Under the pieces are notes generated by a model. The model was given only the letters and a program-made list of their open reading frames with translations, searched no databases and was not told where the DNA came from. A DNA stretch of 6,079 nt from Leptolyngbya sp. SIO4C5. Lineage in GTDB: Bacteria; Cyanobacteriota; Cyanobacteriia; Phormidesmidales; Phormidesmidaceae. Location: assembly GCA_010671965.1 (NCBI GenBank), contig JAAHIC010000297.1, positions 1 through 6,079 on the forward strand. The letters are read 5' to 3'. Position numbers and translations under genes: made by a program. Position 1 is the stretch's first letter, and each line of letters starts with the position of its first letter. Below, piece by piece: positions 1 to 4,829 of the stretch.

Positions 1-2680
1 GTTTGGCTACTCGGCAAGTCACCAAACTTTCGTAGAAACGTCCCATCAGCAGCGATGTAGCCACATCATCTACCTGCCACAGACTCGCCAGGGTGCTGCG
101 TGCTCCGGCCCGGACAGCAAGACCCGCTAAGCCGAGAGCTGCTCGCTCGTCACCGGCTGCCGTTTCACAGGCGCTCAGAACCAGTAGCTCAATATCGCCG
201 GAGCGATTTAGCTCACTCGACTGCAAAATACTGGTGAACTTTTCGCTGAAAATGGGTTCTTGAGACTTCGCCACGATAAAGGTACTGCGATTTTCGGAAC
301 TGAACTGACCGTGGGTAGCCAGGTGTAGGATAGGGGCCGAACTGCCCTGAACTTTTTGAGCAAACGCGGCAGGGGTAAAATTTTCGTTGACAAAGGTTTG
401 GGTACTGGGAATGTAAGTTTTGATTGCCTCTAGCTCATTTTCCACATTGGGCAAATCAGAAAAGCGCTCGCTCTTGCCGTCAGGTAGACTGACCGTAATC
501 CCCTCTGAGAGGCCAAAAGCCAAGACTGAAAGCTGTTGACTCTGAAGCGGACGCGGCGCAAATAGCTCAATTCCCGGCGTGAGGGCAATGCTGTACTTTT
601 CAATCAGGTACTCGTTGGTATTGCGGTCTATCAGTGCAGCCATTGGCACGCTGCGCATAGCGCCATCTAGGACAAACACCAAAGTCTGAACGTCAGCCGC
701 TGCCAAATCGCTCTCCATTGGCCGAATTAGCAGCTCATAGGCATCCATAGCAGCTTCGCGGAAGCCGAGGCTAACGCGGTTACTGAAGGCCCGTCGGAGT
801 GACTGAAACTGTGCCTGCAGATCAGCTTCGGTAACTGCTTGACGATAGAGCTTGAAGTTGACGCCAGACTCATCCAAGGCTGACTGTTTAGTCTGGCTAC
901 TGGCCTGCGGCAAGCTGGTAATGATAGCTAGCTGATTTTCTAAGATGATGGGATAGATAACCGCTACCTGCTGATTGCTGGCAATTTCTTCCAAATTGAC
1001 TTCTTGGCGATCGAGGCAGGCTGCTCGTAGATAGTCATTTAGCTCTTCCACGCGCAGCGACTCAATGACGCGCCGTGCTCGGTCAAGATTGCTGTCATCC
1101 TCATCTGACTCTAAAAGCAGACTCACCAGCCTACGGTGAATCGGCTCAATGTTTTCTCTAAAAGAAAACTGAACTTCGGGATTGATGTTGGCTAGGTCGG
1201 TTCGCAACTCCTTCAGCGTGGCAACTGCACCCGTATAAGCTTTGATGGCTCCAGATGAATCGTTTTGGGCACTGAGGATTTCTCCTAGCTGGCTATACCA
1301 GCGATAGGTAATGTCTTTAGCGTTGATCGACTTAGATAAAAATAGGGCCGCTTCTGTCGCCGTTTGAGCCTGTTCTAACGCCTGATTTAGCGCGTAAGTC
1401 TTGCCGAAAGCGCCTGTTACGTAAGCGATCGATCGCTTATTGTTGAGCTTATTGGCCTGTTCACGGGCGATCGCCAGTTGGGCAAACAGCCGCTCGTCTT
1501 GAGGCTGGAAACTGCTATCGCTAGCCTCTTTCCAAGCAAGTAGATCAAAAATAAAGTGGGTACGGCTCTCCAAAGTTTCCTGATTCGGCGGCAAAGCAGC
1601 TAACTGCGTCTCAATTTCACTGACCGCTGAGGCCGCATCAGTAAAGCGGCTTTGCTTAATCAGCAGGCTCAGCGTATTCAGCCTGGCCCGGACCTGATTG
1701 GCCGGATCGGCGGTGCGGATAACCTGAGCGTATTCATTCAGCGCTGCTTCTGTGCCGGAGTTCTCAACCTGAAAAATATTGCCCAGGGTGAGCCGAGCTG
1801 CTGCGATCGCCTGTTGCAGTTCCTGCTGTTGGGCGGCTTCAAGGCCGGGGGCTGCCAGTAGCTGCTCCGCCAGTCTGATAGCCTGCTCTACTGCATCTTG
1901 GGCACTGGAGAGATCCCCCGCCACCACCAAAGCTTCCCCCAGCATGTGGAGGCTGCTGACCTTGCTGAGCGAGTCTGGCTGCTGCTGCAGCGTTACCGCT
2001 AAGGGCTGCAAAATTTCGCTAACTGCCCGCAGATAGAATCCCTGTCCCTGCAGCGCTTTGGCCTGACGAATTAGGCTACGCACCCAGCGAGCTTCGTCAC
2101 CCACCTGCCGGTAGCGCTGGGCGGCAAGCTGCCAGGTTTCGTAGGCGGCTTGTTTTTCCCCTTGGGCATATTGCAAACGGCCTTGAATATCTAAGCTTTG
2201 GGCCAGGAGAGAAAGCTGCGGGCGATCGCTCGCTGTATCGGTTTCTAAGAGCGCCTGACTAGCTGCTATGGTTTGATTGGCTGAACTCCAGTTGCCCTGC
2301 TGACCATAGACTAAAGCCAAATTTCCCAGAGCCGCCGCCTGTCTGAGGCGATCGCCCGCATTTTGGTAAAGCGCCACGGCCTGCTGCAGCGTCTCAGCAG
2401 CGACAGCCAAGTCGCCGTTTTCATAGAGCTGCTGTCCTGTTTGCAGCAGCGCCACGCCGCTGAGCTCATTGGCTTCTCGGGCAATAAGCACGCCTGATGT
2501 CGGCAGCGGCCAGCTAGGCACGGAGACAACGGGCATTGCCTCAGGAGCAGTCGCTACGGCCTGCCAAGGCCCCGTACTGATCAGGCTAAACAGCAGGGTC
2601 AGCCCCAGCAGTAAGCCAAAACGGATCTGCTTAAATCTGCGTTGCTGAAGAGGTCGCTGACGATGCCAAAATTTCGTCAT
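1..2680 (-). CDS. TPR-CHAT protein, putative exported caspase-like peptidase (C-terminus cut by window edge)
   Basis: 893 residues are visible and no stop codon is reached, so the last few dozen residues lie outside. The ATG at 2680 is preceded by a weak AGG eight bases upstream; an in-frame GTG at 2725 is a less likely start. Residues 1-43 look like a Sec signal peptide: a long basic n-region with RR at 14-15, a hydrophobic core at about 21-36 and a likely cut after AVA (43). Residues about 75-540 are helical TPR-like repeats. A linker with FRENIEPIHRRLV and a segment ending RAAC (C555) leads into the CHAT domain from about 560. This contains FVLDGAMRSVPMAAL, ATHGQF with the predicted catalytic His790, and LSACETAAGDERAALGLAG with the predicted nucleophile Cys838, followed by RAGARSTLASLW. 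Both catalytic residues are present. The CHAT family (clan CD, caspase/HetF type) comprises cysteine peptidases; the substrate here is unknown. The frame is open throughout. It lies 169 bp downstream of the TPR gene on the same strand. Confidence 0.93.
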   Translation of the reverse strand, partial: MTKFWHRQRPLQQRRFKQIRFGLLLGLTLLFSLISTGPWQAVATAPEAMPVVSVPSWPLPTSGVLIAREANELSGVALLQTGQQLYENGDLAVAAETLQQAVALYQNAGDRLRQAAALGNLALVYGQQGNWSSANQTIAASQALLETDTASDRPQLSLLAQSLDIQGRLQYAQGEKQAAYETWQLAAQRYRQVGDEARWVRSLIRQAKALQGQGFYLRAVSEILQPLAVTLQQQPDSLSKVSSLHMLGEALVVAGDLSSAQDAVEQAIRLAEQLLAAPGLEAAQQQELQQAIAAARLTLGNIFQVENSGTEAALNEYAQVIRTADPANQVRARLNTLSLLIKQSRFTDAASAVSEIETQLAALPPNQETLESRTHFIFDLLAWKEASDSSFQPQDERLFAQLAIAREQANKLNNKRSIAYVTGAFGKTYALNQALEQAQTATEAALFLSKSINAKDITYRWYSQLGEILSAQNDSSGAIKAYTGAVATLKELRTDLANINPEVQFSFRENIEPIHRRLVSLLLESDEDDSNLDRARRVIESLRVEELNDYLRAACLDRQEVNLEEIASNQQVAVIYPIILENQLAIITSLPQASSQTKQSALDESGVNFKLYRQAVTEADLQAQFQSLRRAFSNRVSLGFREAAMDAYELLIRPMESDLAAADVQTLVFVLDGAMRSVPMAALIDRNTNEYLIEKYSIALTPGIELFAPRPLQSQQLSVLAFGLSEGITVSLPDGKSERFSDLPNVENELEAIKTYIPSTQTFVNENFTPAAFAQKVQGSSAPILHLATHGQFSSENRSTFIVAKSQEPIFSEKFTSILQSSELNRSGDIELLVLSACETAAGDERAALGLAGLAVRAGARSTLASLWQVDDVATSLLMGRFYESLVTCRVAK
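1422..1439. repeat. 18-bp perfect palindrome, expanded HIP1 variant
   Basis: The sequence TAAGCGATCGATCGCTTA is its own reverse complement over 18 bases. It contains GCGATCGATCGC, which is HIP1 with four additional central bases, and lies inside the TPR part of the CHAT gene, where it encodes residues around NKRSIAYV. It could be a HIP1 copy changed by a short duplication of GATC/ATCG. Confidence 0.75.
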
Positions 2681-2849
2681 GATATCAACCTGCTGATGGC
2701 AGTTATGAAGATGAATGATGTGCACTAAGCCAAATAGCCTGCCCCAGCAACCCTTTACGCTGAGAGATGGCTAAAGTGCCCCGTCGCGGTGATACCCTGC
2801 TCTATCCAGATTATGCGATCGCTCTTTGCCTTGCCGTAAATGTTGCCAA
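2681..2849. other. Spacer between the TPR gene and the TPR-CHAT gene
   Basis: This 169 bp gap separates two genes read in the same (minus) direction. It contains one HIP1 octamer at 2815-2822 and an imperfect inverted repeat (2747-2759 with 2835-2846). No hairpin followed by a T-run on the minus strand is evident after the TPR stop codon, so read-through from the TPR gene into the CHAT gene is possible. No convincing -35/-10 pair was found for the CHAT gene, although a promoter here cannot be excluded. Confidence 0.6.
2747..2846. repeat. Imperfect inverted repeat in the spacer
   Basis: The left arm GCAACCCTTTACG (2747-2759) pairs with the right arm CGTAAATGTTGC (2835-2846), whose reverse complement is GCAACATTTACG. 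The arms differ by one gap and one mismatch and are separated by 75 bases. It could form a long-range stem in the transcript between the two minus-strand genes, or be a degenerate mobile-repeat end; chance is also possible at this length. Confidence 0.35.
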
Positions 2850-4571
2850 TTATTGCATGACTGATTGTTGCTGTTGCTGCTGAAGCTGCTGATTGATGTT
2901 TTGCATCAGCGCTAAGGCAGTTTGCTGAGCTGGATTCAGCTCTAGGGCTTTGGCCACAACAACTTGGGCTTCTTCCATCCGACCCAAACGGCTAAAAGCC
3001 AAAGCCAGTCCGGCCCAGGCATCGGCATTTTCAGCATCGATTTGTAATGCCTGCTGGTAGGAAACGAGGGCTTCCTCGTAGCGGTTGAGAGCAGTCAAGT
3101 TGGTGGCTCGGTTGTACCAGCCCTGAAACAGTTCCGGGTTGAGGTTGATGGCGGCATTGGCTGAGAGCAAAGCTGTCTCGTAGCGCTCCAAATACCATAA
3201 AACGACGCTGCGGTTAGCCCAGGTAAGGGCATCATCGGGGTTAAGCTGCAGGGCCGTTTCGTAAGCGCTCAGGGCCGCTTCGTATTCTTCCAAGGTACGT
3301 AAAATTCGGGCCTGATTCGCCCAGGCGATTCCATAGGCCGGGTCTAGCTCAATCGCCTTTTGGGTGGAAGTCAGCGCCTCTGGATAGCGCTCTAAAAACC
3401 ACAGGATCACGCTGCGATCGCTCCAGGCTTGGGTAAAGTCAGGGCTGATGCCGACGGCGCGATTGGCGGAGGCTAAAGCCGCTTCATATTCCCCCTGCCC
3501 GGTCAGTGCATGTGCCCGCTCAATCCAAGCCTGAGCTGGGCCTTCTTCCCACCAGATACCGTCACTTTCTGCCGCCAAAGCCTGATCGCAGGCCGCGATC
3601 GCCATGTCGTACTGGTCTAGCTGGTTGAATAACGTACACTGCCCCACCAAGGCACGAGAATGCTCTGGCTTCAGTTCAACGGCGCGGCTGTAGGAGGTCA
3701 GCGCTTCAGCATATTCTTCAATTTGCTCTAGGGCTTTGCCCTGGGCTGTCCAAACTAAGGCATTCTCCGGATCCACGTTAATCGCTCGGTCGTACAGATC
3801 GATGGCTGCCCTGTAGTCGCCTAGCTGAGCCTGAGCGAATCCCTGGTTGTACCAGGCGATCGCCGCGTTTTGCTGCCGCCAGTTACCGTTGCCAATCAGG
3901 GCATCCTGACAGGCTCCAATCGCTGCGTCGTAGTTAGTCAAATTGCGCAGGGCTTCGCAGCGATAGGCCAGCACCAGAGAATCTCCTGGCTCCATCAGCA
4001 GCACCCGCTCATAGGCCACCAGCGCCTGCTCGTAATTTTCCATCTGGGCCAAAATCCGACCGCGCCGGAACCAGGCAAGCGCCGGTGACTGATTGCCCCA
4101 ACTGCCGTTGACTCGGAGGGCTTCATTGCACTTGTCTAAGGCCATTTCGGTTTGGCCCAGCTCTGAGAAGGAAATGCACTGGTAGGTCAGGGCCAGGGAA
4201 TTTTCTTCGTTGCGATTGAGGGATTGAGTTGCCGAGGCGATCGCTTCGGGATACTGCTGCTGCGCCACTAGAATGCCGCTGTGCAGCGCCCAAATATCCG
4301 AGTCGCGCGGCTCTAGCTCAATTGCTTTTTCACAAGCGGTGACGGCTTCCTCATACTGTTCGGCGCTGGCCTGGAGTTCGCAGAGGTTGCGCCAGTAGTC
4401 AAAGTCTTCTAGTTCTTCTAGCAGACCTGCCTGGGCATAGCGGCTAGCGGCAGCGTCATTGCCACTGGGTAAAGGCGCGATCGCCCTGGCTGCCGGTGCC
4501 CCCAAACAGGTAGCGGCCACCAAGCTTAGAGAGCCAACTATTTTAGAGCTGAGCCAATCATTAAAGTTCAT
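2850..4571 (-). CDS. Exported tetratricopeptide-repeat protein with paired cysteines, complete
   Basis: This 573-residue protein is almost wholly TPR. An in-frame TAG two codons upstream fixes the ATG as the first possible start; the Shine-Dalgarno is poor (AGG two bases before ATG). Residues 1-30 form a likely signal peptide cut after ARA; Cys22 lies in its hydrophobic part, but the preceding AAT is not a good lipobox. About 14 TPR motifs follow from residue 57 to 548, with the usual W4, A20, A27 and P32 pattern. The protein ends in a Gln-rich tail (561-569). All mature cysteines form four C-x15-C pairs (64/80, 132/148, 205/221, 312/328) in repeats 1, 3, 5 and 8. These repeats, except the first, are followed by an insert with Trp (W158, W231, W340-341). 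TPRs mediate protein-protein contacts, so this is probably an exported or periplasmic scaffold; no enzymatic domain is seen. It may share a transcript with the downstream TPR-CHAT gene. The specific partner is unknown. Confidence 0.93.
   Translation of the reverse strand: MNFNDWLSSKIVGSLSLVAATCLGAPAARAIAPLPSGNDAAASRYAQAGLLEELEDFDYWRNLCELQASAEQYEEAVTACEKAIELEPRDSDIWALHSGILVAQQQYPEAIASATQSLNRNEENSLALTYQCISFSELGQTEMALDKCNEALRVNGSWGNQSPALAWFRRGRILAQMENYEQALVAYERVLLMEPGDSLVLAYRCEALRNLTNYDAAIGACQDALIGNGNWRQQNAAIAWYNQGFAQAQLGDYRAAIDLYDRAINVDPENALVWTAQGKALEQIEEYAEALTSYSRAVELKPEHSRALVGQCTLFNQLDQYDMAIAACDQALAAESDGIWWEEGPAQAWIERAHALTGQGEYEAALASANRAVGISPDFTQAWSDRSVILWFLERYPEALTSTQKAIELDPAYGIAWANQARILRTLEEYEAALSAYETALQLNPDDALTWANRSVVLWYLERYETALLSANAAINLNPELFQGWYNRATNLTALNRYEEALVSYQQALQIDAENADAWAGLALAFSRLGRMEEAQVVVAKALELNPAQQTALALMQNINQQLQQQQQQSVMQ
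2865..2891 (-). repeat. Gln-coding CAG/CAA tract at the end of the TPR gene
   Basis: Nine codons, eight of them CAG or CAA, encode QQLQQQQQQ (residues 561-569), four residues before the stop. The mixed CAG/CAA use makes slippage less likely than in a pure tract. Such tails are usually disordered; no specific function can be assigned. Confidence 0.8.
3027..3434 (-). repeat. Two copies of a 68-residue double-TPR module
   Basis: Residues 380-447 and 448-515 of the TPR protein align with a constant 68-residue offset. The best preserved part is W383/W451 with RSVILWFLERYPEAL matching RSVVLWYLERYETAL, then WANQARIL matching WYNRATNL. The unit is two standard 34-residue TPRs, again pointing to pairwise duplication. 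Confidence 0.75.
3753..4190 (-). repeat. Two copies of a 73-residue double-TPR module with paired Cys
   Basis: Residues 128-200 and 201-273 of the TPR protein align with a constant 73-residue offset: C132/C205, C148/C221, W158/W231, AW at 166-167/239-240, Y180/Y253 and P195/P268. Each module is one Cys-pair TPR with a short NGxW insert followed by one ordinary TPR. This indicates internal duplication of a two-repeat unit rather than of single TPRs; the copies have diverged strongly. Confidence 0.75.
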
Positions 4572-4616
4572 TGCCTACAAAGGATACGTCAGGCTGCGCC
4601 ACAACACACCCTACCG

Positions 4617-4645
4617 TTAACGTTATCGTGAAGCGCGGTTGTCAA
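4617..4645 (-). promoter_or_regulatory. Candidate promoter for the TPR gene
   Basis: On the minus strand a perfect sigma-70-type -35 box TTGACA (4640-4645) is followed after 17 bases by CGTTAA (4617-4622), a poor -10 match. Transcription would start near 4610, leaving a leader of about 40 bases before the ATG at 4571. The -35 match and the position are good; the -10 is weak, and it overlaps the palindrome CGTTAACG, which might be a protein-binding site. Confidence 0.35.
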
Positions 4646-4776
4646 TCTCAAGTTCAACAATCCTAGCGGCTGATCAGTCAGTCGCTCATTACTCACAACT
4701 TGCCTTTTAAACCTGAGCCAAGCTCACTCCCATCACCAGGGTACTGGCTGGCAGCCGCGAAACAGGCTAAACCTAT

Positions 4777-4792
4777 GTCGAATTTTTTCGAC
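4777..4792. promoter_or_regulatory. Small perfect inverted repeat upstream of the pentapeptide gene
   Basis: GTCGAA-TTTT-TTCGAC has a six-base-pair perfect stem and a four-T loop, 37 bases before the pentapeptide start codon. A -10-like TAAGAT follows at 4806-4811, so the repeat would overlap the -35 region, where an operator often sits. No recognised regulator motif matches, and the cyanobacterial LexA box is not present. Its role as operator is inference. Confidence 0.3.
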
Positions 4793-4829
4793 CCGCCGGA
4801 TCGGCTAAGATCTGGGCGAATGGGTAGAC

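Larger units (their letters stand above)
4572..4829. promoter_or_regulatory. Divergent intergenic control region
   Basis: These 258 bp lie between the start codons of the minus-strand TPR gene and the plus-strand pentapeptide gene, so promoters for both directions must be here unless they are read from further away. It contains a perfect TTGACA on the minus strand, the palindromes CGTTAACG (4615-4622) and CTGATCAG (4670-4677), and a perfect six-base-pair hairpin at 4777-4792. No open frame worth calling is seen in it. Confidence 0.65.

Noticed and set aside
1652..2036. Plus-strand open frames inside the TPR-CHAT gene
   Set aside because: They are antisense to a long, in-frame gene with clear TPR and CHAT motifs, and their translations are low-complexity with no family resemblance.
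2311..2529. Minus-strand open frame of 72 codons overlapping the TPR-CHAT gene in another frame
   Set aside because: The alternative frame lies wholly within the N-terminal TPR part of the CHAT gene, and its translation resembles nothing.
1..2680. Type III-E CRISPR-associated TPR-CHAT peptidase (Csx29)
   Set aside because: No CRISPR array or cas gene is in the window, and the signal peptide and the motif set match the general cyanobacterial TPR-CHAT family instead.
2747..2822. Possible TPP (thiamine) riboswitch, because GCTGAGA occurs on the plus strand and CTGGATA-like bases occur nearby
   Set aside because: The CTGGATA-like bases are on the opposite strand (CCAGATTATG on plus), so the two conserved parts cannot form one aptamer; neither flanking gene is a thiamine gene.
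2767..2883. Small plus-strand open frame of 38 codons ending in several cysteines
   Set aside because: The Cys run is the antisense of the Gln tract of the TPR gene; there is no clear Shine-Dalgarno and no recognisable protein, and it overlaps the TPR gene end.
4507..4571. Lipoprotein signal for the TPR protein through Cys22
   Set aside because: The residues before Cys22 are A-A-T, with Thr where Gly, Ala or Ser is normally required, and a good signal peptidase I site (ARA, residue 30) follows.
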